64,000 nt of DNA, from positions 1,302,001 to 1,366,000 of the forward strand of contig NZ_VLNU01000001.1 of NCBI RefSeq assembly GCF_009765165.1, read 5' to 3'. The notes under the pieces are model-generated. The model ran no database searches, was not told the DNA's origin, and saw nothing but the letters and a program-made list of their open reading frames with translations. Both the position numbers and the translations under genes were made by a program. Positions 44,020 to 55,000 of this stretch are shown piece after piece (the first letter of the stretch is position 1; each line of letters begins with the position of its first letter). The DNA comes from Lysobacter panacisoli. Its GTDB lineage: Bacteria > Pseudomonadota > Gammaproteobacteria > Xanthomonadales > Xanthomonadaceae.

Positions 44020-44502
44020 ATGTTCGACATCGGGTTCTCCGAGATCTTCGTCATTGCGATCGTGGCCCTGCTGGTGCTGGGCCCCGAGCGCCTGCCCAAG
44101 GCCGCGCGCTTCGCCGGCCTGTGGGTGCGCCGTGCGCGCGCGCAGTGGTACTCGGTGAAGTCCGAGCTGGAGAACGAGCTGGCGGCGGATGAGCTCAAGC
44201 GCAGCCTGCGCGAGACCGGCGACTCGCTGCGCGAGGCCCGCGACGACCTCAACGCCGGCATCGACGAGGCGCGCAATCGCCTGATGCGCGAGCAGCAGGA
44301 GCTGCAGCGCGAACTCGATGCGCTCGACGCGCGCGTGCGCGATACGCAGGTCGACGAGCCGGCGCCCGAATCCGCGACGGACGAACCGGCTGCGCTCGAA
44401 GCGCCCGCTCGAACGCCCGCCGAAGCGCCCAACGTTTCCCACGCAGAACCCGACACCGAACCCACGCCTGTTGCGGCCGACGACGGAATGCAGCGCCGAT
44501 GA
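44020..44502 (+). CDS. tatB: Sec-independent translocase protein TatB
   Basis: A 160-residue protein: FDIGFSEIFVIAIVALLVLG transmembrane helix, then PERLPKAARFAGLWVRRAR and a long charged helix. The Glu in the membrane segment and GPERLP hinge distinguish TatB from TatA. It binds signal peptides with TatC. The C-terminal 40 residues are Pro/Glu/Ala-rich and variable. Confidence 0.96.
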   Translation: MFDIGFSEIFVIAIVALLVLGPERLPKAARFAGLWVRRARAQWYSVKSELENELAADELKRSLRETGDSLREARDDLNAGIDEARNRLMREQQELQRELDALDARVRDTQVDEPAPESATDEPAALEAPARTPAEAPNVSHAEPDTEPTPVAADDGMQRR

Positions 44503-45266
44503 GCCGCGACACCGAGCCTTCGCACGCCGACGCGGACAGCGCCGCGGAACCACGGCTGATCGACCATCTCATCGAGTTGCGTGCGCGCCTGCTGCGCGCG
44601 GTGGTCGGCCTGCTGGTGGTGTTCCTGGCGCTGATGCCGTTCGCCGCCGAGATCTACGGCGCCCTCGCCCAGCCCTTGCTGAGCAAGCTTCCCGCCACCG
44701 GCCGGCTGGTCGCGGTGGACCCGGCGGGCGGCTTCTTCGTACCAGTCAAGCTGGCCTTCTTCGCGGCATTCCTGATCACCGTGCCGTGGCTGCTGTACCA
44801 GGCGTGGGCGTTCGTCGCACCGGGCCTGTACAAGCGTGAGAAGCGCCTGGCGCTACCGCTGCTGGTGTCGGCGGTGGCGCTGTTCTACGCCGGCTGCGCG
44901 TTCGCGTTCTTCCTGGTGTTGCCGACGGTGTTCGGCTTCCTCGCCAAGTTCACGCCCGACGTCGTGGCGATGACGCCCGACATCGGCAAGTACCTGGACT
45001 TCGTGCTGGTGATCTTCCTCGCCTTCGGCGCCAGCTTCGAGCTGCCGGTGGCGCTGGTGATCCTGGTCGCGCTGGGCTGGGTCACGCCGCAGCAGCTCAA
45101 GGACGCGCGCGGCTACGCCATCGTCGGCGTGTTCGTGATCGCGGCGGTGATCACGCCGCCGGACGTGGTTTCGCAGCTGATGCTGGCGATCCCGATGTGC
45201 CTGCTCTACGAGCTGGGCATCGTGGCCGCACGCTGGGTGCGGCCTGTCGAACGCAGCAAGGCCTGA
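44499..45266 (+). CDS. tatC: Sec-independent translocase protein TatC
   Basis: A 255-residue inner-membrane protein with six helices. Family motifs are LIDHLIELRARLLRAVVGLL at the start, LFYAGCAFAFFLVLP in the middle, and FGASFELPVALVIL. It recognises twin-arginine signals. Its ATG overlaps the tatB stop (ATGA). Its stop abuts the stop of the converging membrane-protein gene. Confidence 0.97.
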   Translation: MSRDTEPSHADADSAAEPRLIDHLIELRARLLRAVVGLLVVFLALMPFAAEIYGALAQPLLSKLPATGRLVAVDPAGGFFVPVKLAFFAAFLITVPWLLYQAWAFVAPGLYKREKRLALPLLVSAVALFYAGCAFAFFLVLPTVFGFLAKFTPDVVAMTPDIGKYLDFVLVIFLAFGASFELPVALVILVALGWVTPQQLKDARGYAIVGVFVIAAVITPPDVVSQLMLAIPMCLLYELGIVAARWVRPVERSKA

Positions 45267-46112
45267 TCAGACCTCGATGCCGCCTGCGGCCGGATTGGCC
45301 GGCAACGGCGACGGTGCCTCGCCGAGCATGTCGCGCCAGGCGTAGTAGATCGTGCCGCCCATCACCGGCAGCAGCACCGCCATCATCAGCAGCTGGCCGA
45401 AGAAGAAAGCCGCGTTCTGGCCGATCGCGAACGCCAGCACCACCACGGCGATATTGATGACGATGCTCACCGCGAACAACGCGATGAACAGCAGCACGAT
45501 CATCACGATCAATGCAACGAGGTTGCGCACGCAGGCGCGGAAGCTGATCCCCATCGCCGCGAAGGCGCGACGCTCGGTGAACATCACGTCGGGAATGGCG
45601 ATGAAGGTGAAGAAGCCGGCGACCACGCCGACCACCAGCGCCGCAACCATCCAGCCGAAGATGCGGCCGGTCGGCAGCGTCTTGGCCAGTTCCGGATCGG
45701 GATTGGTCTGCAGCTGCTCCATCACCTTCACCATGTGCTGGAGCTGCTCGCCGCCGATCATCGCGACCAGCAGCACCGCCAGCACCAGCAGCGCCGCGAA
45801 CTGCGGCAACAGCATCGCCAGCAGGCGCGGCATGCGACCGCCCTGCAGGCCCTGCAACAGGTGCGCCGGTTGCGCGCTGCGGCCCGAATCGACTTCGCGC
45901 GCGGCATGGATCACGCCGCCGAAGAGGATCGGCCCGAACAGCGCGACCAGGAAGCTCAGCCACAATTGCCCCGTTGCCGTGGCAAGCGCGGACAGGCCGC
46001 CCCAGATCACGCCGAGCAGGCCCAGCGCGAGCGGCGCCTTGCGCAACAGGGCGAAGCCGCCCAGCACCCATTCCGCGCCGGCACTGAACGGCACTTTGCG
46101 AATCTGCGTCAT
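45267..46112 (-). CDS. BPSS1780-family membrane protein
   Basis: Predicted 281 residues with about six hydrophobic helices (for example LWLSFLVALFGPILFGGVIH and ALIVMIVLLFIALFAVSIVI). The start RKVPFSAGAEWVLGGFALLR is the recognisable family opening. Function is unknown. ATG 46112 has GGGGAA 5 bases upstream. It lies 43 bases downstream of the glutamine amidotransferase gene on the same strand and may be cotranscribed. Confidence 0.8.
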   Translation of the reverse strand: MTQIRKVPFSAGAEWVLGGFALLRKAPLALGLLGVIWGGLSALATATGQLWLSFLVALFGPILFGGVIHAAREVDSGRSAQPAHLLQGLQGGRMPRLLAMLLPQFAALLVLAVLLVAMIGGEQLQHMVKVMEQLQTNPDPELAKTLPTGRIFGWMVAALVVGVVAGFFTFIAIPDVMFTERRAFAAMGISFRACVRNLVALIVMIVLLFIALFAVSIVINIAVVVLAFAIGQNAAFFFGQLLMMAVLLPVMGGTIYYAWRDMLGEAPSPLPANPAAGGIEV

Positions 46113-46155
46113 CACATTCCCCAACTGGATCTCATGGTCGTCCGCACGCGGCGGC

Positions 46156-46893
46156 TCAATGTCCGTGCAGGCCGCGCGCATGGCGCACGAACCGGCGCAG
46201 TACACGACGCGCATGCGGCGTCGCGCTGACCGAACGCGCCAGCGACTTGGCGCAACGGCCCTCGTTGTGCAGCGCTTCGCTGCGCGCTTGCACGTAGCCA
46301 CGCATGTGCGTGGCGCTGAATTCGGGATGGAACTGCACGCCCCAGGCGCGCTCGCCCCAGCGGAAGGCATGGCAGCCGTCCTGCGAGGAGCGCGCCAGCA
46401 CGGTCGCGCCGTCCGGCGCGCGCAGCACCGTCTGCAGGTGGGTCGCCTGCGCCGCGAACTGCGCCGGCAGGCCGCGGAACAGCGGATCCGCGTGCGCGTG
46501 GTCGTGCAGCTCCAGGTCGATGGTGCCCATCTCGCGACCGGTGGGGTTGTCGCCGACCTCGCCGCCCAGCGCGTGCGCGAGCAGCTGGTGGCCGTAGCAG
46601 ATGCCGAACAGCGGCATGCCCGCCTGCGCGGCGTCGCGCAGCCAGCCGGCGCTGCGTTCGCTCCAGTCGCGACGCTCGGTGACCATCGCGGCCGAGCCGG
46701 TGATGATCGTGCCGGCGAAACCCGCGCGATCCGGCAACGCATCGCCGCCTTCCACGTTCACGACCACGGCCTCGTCGGCGTCGAGCCCGGCGGCCACGCG
46801 GATCCAGTGCGGGAAGCCGCGGTGGCGGCGCATCGATGCGACAGGCTGGCCGGTCTCGAGGATGAGGAAAGGCCGGGGATGACGAGGGTTCAC
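46156..46893 (-). CDS. Class I glutamine amidotransferase-like protein
   Basis: Predicted 245 residues. The nucleophile Cys is in LFGICYGHQLLAHALGG and the catalytic His-Glu in GVQFHPEFS, so the triad is complete. No synthetase domain follows, so it is a stand-alone GMP-synthase-like glutaminase as in YfeJ/GuaA-type hydrolases. The start is GTG at 46893 (VNPRHPRPFLILETGQP), because an in-frame ATG further in would cut the first strand. The substrate to which ammonia goes is unknown. Confidence 0.82.
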   Translation of the reverse strand: MNPRHPRPFLILETGQPVASMRRHRGFPHWIRVAAGLDADEAVVVNVEGGDALPDRAGFAGTIITGSAAMVTERRDWSERSAGWLRDAAQAGMPLFGICYGHQLLAHALGGEVGDNPTGREMGTIDLELHDHAHADPLFRGLPAQFAAQATHLQTVLRAPDGATVLARSSQDGCHAFRWGERAWGVQFHPEFSATHMRGYVQARSEALHNEGRCAKSLARSVSATPHARRVLRRFVRHARGLHGH

Positions 46894-47007
46894 GGCAATG
46901 ACGGATGACGGCGGTGGATCTGCTCCCCCGCGCTGCGGAGGGGTCGGGCGGGCTTTGCGCGGCGGCATCCGCGGCGCGGAAAACCCAGCGGCATCAAGGC
47001 CCGTGGC

Positions 47008-47013
47008 TATACT
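47008..47013 (+). promoter_or_regulatory. Probable -10 element of glyQ
   Basis: TATACT lies 30 bases before the glyQ ATG. A -35 element is not clear at 17 bases upstream. Confidence 0.4.
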
Positions 47014-47043
47014 AGCGCGCTTTGCAGCACCCCCACTGAGACG

Positions 47044-47957
<914 letters not shown>

Positions 47958-47958
<1 letters not shown>

Positions 47959-50030
47959 TGGCCATGCGTCCGCTCCTGATCGAACTGGGCACCGAAGAGC
48001 TGCCGGTCAAGGCGCTGCCCGGACTGGCGCAGGCATTCTTCGACGGCGTGCTCGACGGTCTGTCGAAGCGCGGCATCGCGTTCGCGCGCGGTGAGGCCAA
48101 GCCTCTGTACACGCCGCGCCGCCTCGCGGTGAAGCTGCCGGGCGTGGAAACCGAACAGCCCGAACAGAAATCGGAAGTGCTAGGTCCGTACCTCAACATC
48201 GCGCTCGACGCCGACGGCCAGCCGACCAAGGCCCTGCAGGGCTTCGCCGCGAAGGCCGGCATCGACTGGACGCAGCTGGAGAAGACCACCGACAACAAGG
48301 GCGAGCGCTTCGTCCATCGCGCGGTCAAGCCGGGCGCGCAAACGCGCGAACTGCTGCCGGAGATCCTGCGCGAGGCCATCGCCGCGATGCCGATCCCCAA
48401 GCCGATGCGCTGGGGCGACCACGATTACGGTTTCGCGCGTCCGGTGCACTGGCTGGTGGTGCTGCACGGCAAGGACGTGGTCGAGGCGGACCTGCTCGGC
48501 GTGCGCAGCGACCGCATGAGCCGCGGCCACCGCTTCATGCACGACAAGCCGGTGTGGTTCAGCACGCCCGACGACTACGTCGAATCGCTGCGCGCCGCAT
48601 GCGTGCTGGTCGATCCGGACGAGCGTCGCGAGCGCATCGTGCAGGAAGTCGACCACGCCGCGAAGGCCGCCGGCGGCAGCGCGCGCATCGACACGGGCAT
48701 CCTCGAGGAGGTCAACGGCCTCACCGAGTGGCCGAAGGCCGTCGCCTGCAGCTTCGAGCGCGAGTTCCTCGCCGTGCCGCAGGAAGCGCTGATCGCGACG
48801 ATGGAAGCGAACCAGAAGTTCTTCCCGGTGCTCGATGCGGAAGGCAAGCTCAGCGAGCACTTCGTCGGCATCGCCAACATCGAATCGAAGGACGAGGTCG
48901 AGGTCCGCAAGGGCTACGAGCGCGTGATCCGCCCGCGTTTCGCCGACGCCAAGTTCTTCTTCGTGGAAGACATGAAGCAGGGCCTGTCCTCGATGAACGA
49001 AGGTCTGGCTTCGGTGAAGTACCAGGACAAGCTCGGCACCATCGCCGACAAGGTCGCGCGCGTGGCCGCGCTGGCCGAAGCGGTGGCGGCGCAGGTTGGC
49101 GTGGATCCCGCGCTGGCGCGCCGCGCCGCGGAGCTGTCCAAGGCCGACCTGCAGTCGCGCCTCGTCGGCGAATTCCCGGAATTGCAGGGCATCGCCGGCC
49201 GTTACTACGCAGCGGTCGAGAACCAGCCGCTGGATGTCGCGCACGCCATCGACGAGGCCTACATGCCGCGTTTCGCGGGCGACGCGATCGCGCCGTCGAA
49301 GCTCGGCCAGGTGCTCGCCATCGCCGAGCGCCTGGACACGCTGGCCGGCGGTTTCGCCGCGGGCCTGAAGCCGACCGGCAACAAGGATCCGTTCGCGCTG
49401 CGCCGCAATGCGCTGGGTCTGGCGCGCACGCTGCTGGAAGGCGGGCACGACGTGCTGCTGCACGACCTGATCGAACGCGCCGTCGCATTACAGCCGACCA
49501 CGGCGGCCGACATCGGCAGCTACGACGTCACCCGCTTCGTCTACGACCGCCTGCGCGGCTACTACGCCGATCGCGGCGTGGCGTCGGTGCAGTTCGATGC
49601 GGTCGAGAACGTGCCGCACGATTCGCTGCCCGACTTCGACCATCGCCTCAACGCGATCGGCGAGTTCGCGAAGCTGCCCGAGGCCGAGGCGCTGGCCGCG
49701 GCCAACAAGCGCATCCGCAACATCCTCAAGAAGGTCGAAGGCGAGGTGACGTCGAAGGTCGACGCCGCGCTGTTCGCGGAGAACGCGGAGCGCGAGCTGG
49801 CCGACGCGGTCGACGGCGCGATCGCCGACACCGATCCGATGCTGGCGAAGCGCGACTACGTGGCCGCGCTCGGACGCCTCGCGCGCCTGCGTCCGCAGGT
49901 CGATGCGTTCTTCGACGGCGTGATGGTCAACGTCGACGACGCGACCGTGCGCAACAACCGCCTCGCCCTGCTCAAGCGACTGTCGGACCGACTCGGCAGC
50001 GTCGCGGCGATCGAGCATCTGTCGATCTGA
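47958..50030 (+). CDS. glyS: Glycyl-tRNA synthetase beta subunit
   Basis: Predicted 690 residues, the usual length. It opens with [17 protein letters not shown] and has an HD-like region ([20 protein letters not shown]) and a C-terminal anticodon-binding domain ([20 protein letters not shown]). It binds tRNA-Gly. The start at 47958 is fixed by overlap with glyQ. A small stem (50040-50046 with 50058-50064), without a T-run, follows the stop. Confidence 0.98.
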
Positions 50031-50160
50031 TCCCGCATCGCGGGCCTGCCTCGTGCGGGCCCGCAGGCGCCATCGCGGGGCCGTTGCGCGCGACCTGCGC
50101 GCGACGGCCTACACCGACCGTTAACCAGCCTCGCCGCACGCCCCGGTTATCCTGCCACGC

Positions 50161-52044
50161 ATGCCGACCTTCCCCCGCGTCCTGGCCATCGCTGCGTTGT
50201 CGCTCGCCGCAGCCGGCACCGCGCAGGCGGCGAAGGTCGTTCAGGTGGACATCCGCGGGCTGGACGAAACCAAGACCCTCAACGTGCGCGGCGCGCTGTC
50301 GCTGGTCGATTCCGTCGGCAAGGACGTGCCCGGCCGCCGCCTGTCCTACCTGATCCGCGAGGCCGAGGACGAGACGCGCGAAGCGCTGGAGCCGTTCGGC
50401 TACTACTCGCCGACGATCAAGATCGAACGCAGCGGCAGCGGCGACACTGGCGTGACGGTCACCATCGACGTGACCCTCGATGAACCCGTGCGCGTGCGCC
50501 GTGCCGACATCGCGATCATCGGCGAGGGCAGCGAGGACCGTTACCTGCAGCAGGACCTCGCCGCGTTCCGTCCGCAGGTCGACGACGTGTTCGACCACGC
50601 GCTGTACGAGGCCAGCAAGACCAAGATCACGCGCCGCCTCGCCGAGCGCGGTTACTTCGACGCGGACTTCAGCTCGCGTCGCGTCGAAGTCACGCGCGCC
50701 GAGCGCGCCGCCGACATCGACCTGGTGTGGAGCAGCGGTGGCCGCTACGACATGGGCCCGATCACCATCGAGCAGGTGCCGGACGAGATCATCCGCAAGA
50801 GCCTGCTCGACAAGCTGATCTATTGGGAACAGGGCAGCTACTACCACCAGGGCAAGCTCGACCGCTTCCGCGAATCGCTGGCGCGGCTGGACTACTTCTC
50901 CAGCATCGAGATCGAGCCAAAACCCGAAGAAGCCGTCGACAACGAAGTGCCGGTCACCGTCACGCTGACGCCGGCCAAGCGCACGGTCTACACCGCCGGT
51001 GCCAGCTACGGCACCGATAGTGGTCCCGGCGTGCGCCTGGGCATGGAGCGCCGCTACGTCAACGACCGCGGCCACAAGGCGCTGGGCCAGATCGACTGGG
51101 CGACCAAGCGCAAGACCGCGACTGCGCAGTACCGCATCCCCGCGTTCGCGTGGCTCGACGGCTGGTACACCTTCAGCGCGCAGTACTACGACGAACAGAC
51201 CGACTACATGGACACGCGCAAGGTCGAGATCGTCGCCAGCCGCAGCGGCCAGGTCAGCCGTCGCCTCACCGTCATCGCCGCGCTGCATGCATTGCGCGAA
51301 CGCTGGGCGTACGCGGCGTTCGAAGGCGGCGCGGACGGTCCGGATCCCGGCACCGACGAAGCCAACGACGCCGAAGAGAGCGACGAGCTCGTCACCACCG
51401 GGTACAACTACGCGACGTTCCTGTATCCGTCGCTGCGCGCCGAGTACATCGACACCGACGACCGCATCTTCCCCAGGCACGGCATCGGCGTCACCGTGGA
51501 AGTGCGCGGCGGCCTGGAAAGCGTCGGTTCCGATGCCGACTTCGCGCAGGCCTGGGGCCAGGCGCGCTGGTACCAGGGCATCGGCGCGGCCAATCGTCTG
51601 ATCCTGCGCGCCGAAGCCGGCGGCACGTTCACCAATGCGCTGGTCAACATGCCACCGAGCCTGCGGTTCTTCGCCGGCGGCGACAACAGCATCCGCGGCT
51701 ACGGATTCCGCGAAGTCGGCCCGAATACCATCGGCATGGACGGCAAGAAGTACGCGATTGGCGGCAAGTACGTCGTTACCGCGTCGGCCGAGTTCGAGCA
51801 TTACTTCAACAACGGCCCGTGGGGTGCGGCGGCCTTCGTCGACACCGGCGACGCATTCAACAAGTTCGGCGGCGAAGTGTCCGATCCCACCGACCGCGAC
51901 CAGAATTTCGACCTGCACACCGGCGTTGGCGTCGGCGTACGCTGGCGCTCGCCGGTGGGCCCCGTGCGCCTGGACATCGCGCGCGGCCTGAACGATCCGG
52001 ATTCGGATTACGAGATCTACCTGAACATCGGTGCGTCCTGGTGA
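50161..52044 (+). CDS. tamA: Translocation and assembly module protein TamA (Omp85 family)
   Basis: A 627-residue outer-membrane protein. A signal peptide (AIAALSLAAAGTAQA) is followed by POTRA domains (VVQVDIRGLDETKTLNVRG and related repeats) and a C-terminal 16-strand barrel with FFAGGDNSIRGYGFREVGP, the Omp85 loop 6 VRGY-like motif, and the final GPVRLDIARGLNDPDSDYEI. With TamB it assembles certain outer-membrane proteins and may move phospholipids. tamB starts 7 bases after its stop. Confidence 0.95.
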   Translation: MPTFPRVLAIAALSLAAAGTAQAAKVVQVDIRGLDETKTLNVRGALSLVDSVGKDVPGRRLSYLIREAEDETREALEPFGYYSPTIKIERSGSGDTGVTVTIDVTLDEPVRVRRADIAIIGEGSEDRYLQQDLAAFRPQVDDVFDHALYEASKTKITRRLAERGYFDADFSSRRVEVTRAERAADIDLVWSSGGRYDMGPITIEQVPDEIIRKSLLDKLIYWEQGSYYHQGKLDRFRESLARLDYFSSIEIEPKPEEAVDNEVPVTVTLTPAKRTVYTAGASYGTDSGPGVRLGMERRYVNDRGHKALGQIDWATKRKTATAQYRIPAFAWLDGWYTFSAQYYDEQTDYMDTRKVEIVASRSGQVSRRLTVIAALHALRERWAYAAFEGGADGPDPGTDEANDAEESDELVTTGYNYATFLYPSLRAEYIDTDDRIFPRHGIGVTVEVRGGLESVGSDADFAQAWGQARWYQGIGAANRLILRAEAGGTFTNALVNMPPSLRFFAGGDNSIRGYGFREVGPNTIGMDGKKYAIGGKYVVTASAEFEHYFNNGPWGAAAFVDTGDAFNKFGGEVSDPTDRDQNFDLHTGVGVGVRWRSPVGPVRLDIARGLNDPDSDYEIYLNIGASW

Positions 52045-52051
52045 GGCGTCC

Positions 52052-55000
52052 ATGAGCGAGCCCACTCCCGCCAACGAAATCCCGCAGGACCCGCACGAAC
52101 AGCGGATCGCGGACCTGCGCAAGCGCCGCTTCGCGCGGCTGCGCTGGCTGGCCGTGCGCGCGGCGATCGTGTCGGTCGCGCTGGCGCTGATCGCGGGCGT
52201 GTTCCTGTACTGGCTGCTCACCAGCATCGGCGGCCGCGACCTGCTGATGGCGCAGATCGTCGCTCGCCTGCCGGAAAACGCGACGCTGTCGTGGCGTTCA
52301 CTCGAGGGTCCGCTGTCGGGACCGCTCACGCTCAACGGCGTTCGCTTCACCTACGACCGCATCGTGTTCACCGCCGACCGCGTGCACATCGATCCGGCGA
52401 TCCGCCCGCTGATCCGCCGCCGACTGCGCCTGGATGCACTGCAGATCGCCAACGCGACGCTGGAACTGCCCAAGAGCGACGAGCCGTTCGAGCTGCCGCA
52501 GTGGCCCGACGTGCTGCCCGAGATCGCGCCGCCCCTGGAACTGCAGGCCGACGACGTGCGCGTCGACGGCTTCGTGCTCACGCAGGAGCGCGAGAAGCTG
52601 ATCGACATCCGCACGCTGCGCGGCGGACTCGATGCGCGGCAAGGACAGCTGCATGTCGAGCACGTGTTCGTGGACAGCGATCGCGGACGCTTCAACCTGC
52701 ACGGCGACTACGTGCCGCGCGACGATTACCGCACCGATGTCACCGCGAGCGCGGTGCTGCCCGCGGCGGAAGGACGCACGCCCGCGCGCGTCGGCCTGGT
52801 CGCACGCGGCGATCTGTCGCGCATGAGCGTCGCCATCGCCGGCCACACGCCGTCGCCGCTGCACGCGAGCAGCGTGCTGCGCGGTCGCGACCAGCCGCGC
52901 TGGCGGCTGGATGCGGATTCCGAAGGACTCGACATCGGCCTGGTCACGGGCGCCGAAGCCAGCGACGACGACCAGCCGCTGATCTTCAGTTTCAGCGCCG
53001 ACGGCGTGGGCGGATCGGCCGACCTGCGCGGCGAACTGCGCCAGGGCGATCTGGTCGCGACGGTGCTGCCATCGAAGGTGCGCGTGGAGAACCAGGTGCT
53101 CGACGTGCAGCCGCTGTCGCTGCGCATCTTCGACGGCACCGCGACGCTGCGCGGCACGGCGGATTTCAAGGATCCGGAGAATGCGCGCTTCCGTTTCGCC
53201 GCGAACGCGCGCGACCTGACCTTCGGCGGACAGACCACTGTCCCCGCACCTACGACGAATCCACCGGCGAGCGTGAGTGCGGCCAAGCTGCAGAAGGTCA
53301 CGACGCAGGCCGCACCGGGCGAGCAGACCGTGCCGGTGGCGATCCAGGCCGACGCCGACCTGGGCTTCGCAGGCACGATGAAATCATGGGCCGCGATCGG
53401 CAATGCCACGCTGCGTCGCGACGGCGAGGAAGCGACGGTGCGGTTCGACGGTCGCGGCAACGACGAGCGCATGGTGCTCAAGACGCTGCAGGCGCGCATG
53501 CCCAGCGGCACGCTCGATGGCAGCGGCACGGTCGCGTGGGCGCCGTCGCTGGGCTGGGACATCAACGCCACGCTGGCCGGTTTCGATCCGGGCTACTTCG
53601 CCGCGGACTGGAAGGGTTCGGTCAACGGCAAGCTCGCCACGAAGGGCAGCACGCGCGACGACGGCGGACTGGAAATCGCCGCGGATGCGACCAGTCTCGG
53701 CGGCCGTCTGCGCAACCGTCCGCTCGGCGGACGCGCGCGTTTCGCGATGCACGGCGCCGGCAACGCGGGCGGCGAAACCGCCTACGACGGCGACGTCGCG
53801 CTCACGCTCGGCACCAGCCGCATCGACGCGAAGGGCAAGGTCGCCAGCGCGCTCGACATCGACGCGAAGTTCTCGCCGCTGGTACTCAGCGACCTGCTGC
53901 CCGGCGGCGCCGGCACGCTGCGCGGATCGCTGCAGTTGAAGGGTCCGCGTACCGCGCCTGACGTCGTCGCCGACCTCACCGGCAGCGGCCTGAAGTACGG
54001 CGACTACCGCGCCGATTCGTTGAGCGCGAAGGGTCGCCTGCCGTGGCAGCGCGGCGACGGTGCGATCGCGATCCGCGCGAGCGGACTCGAAGCCGGACTG
54101 CCGTTCTCGTCGCTGAGCGTCGATGCGCGCGGCGCGGTCGAATCGCTGCAGCTCCAGGGCGAGGCACGCGGCGACATCGGCGTGCTGACGCTGGCGGGCA
54201 ACGCGAACAAGCGCGGCAACACGTGGCAGGGCGCGCTGTCGGCGTTCCAGCTCGCACCGGTGCGCGGCGCGTCATGGCGACTGCAACAGGCGGCGCGCTT
54301 CAGCTGGGACGGTCGCAACGGTTCGCTCAGCAACAGCTGCTTCGTCTCGAGCGGCGGCGGCTCGCTGTGCGCGAACGCGGACTGGCCGCGTCGCGGGCTC
54401 GCCGTGCGCGGCGAAGCGCTGCCGTTGAGCCTGCTGGTGCCGTACTTGCCCGAGCGCGAAGAAGGCCGTCCGTGGATCCTGCGCGGCGAGATCTCGCTGG
54501 ATGGGCAGCTGCGCCCGGTCGGCAACGCGTGGCGTGGACAGGTGAATGTGCGCTCGGCCGGCGGCGGTCTCAAGAACAGCGCGCGTTCGCGTCGCGAAGT
54601 ATTGAGTTACGACAACCTTGCGCTCAACGCGACCTTCGACCCGCGCCGCATCAACGGCGAGCTCACCACCGCGTTCAACAGCGGCGGCCGCATCGATGCG
54701 CGCATCGCCACCGGCTGGGACGACTTCGCGCCGATCGCAGGCGAGGTCGCGATCAACACCGACGAGCTGGTATGGCTGGAACTGTTCTCGCCCGACATCA
54801 TGGAACCGAAGGGCCGCCTCGACGCGCGCATCACGCTTGCGGGCACGCGTGCGCGGCCGCAGCTCGGCGGACAGGCACGGCTGTCGCAGTTCAGCACCGA
54901 GATCCCGTCGCTGGCGATCGTGCTGGAGAACGGCGACGTGCGCGTGGACGCGCTGCCCGACGGCACCGCGCGCATCGACGGTTCGATCCGTTCCGGCGAA

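Noticed and set aside
50040..50064. GCGGGCC/GGCCCGC stem after glyS as an intrinsic terminator
   Set aside because: No T-run follows, so only a weak 3' structure can be claimed.
49972..52350. 792-codon minus-strand frame over tamA
   Set aside because: Shadow of tamA; composition typical of antisense frames.
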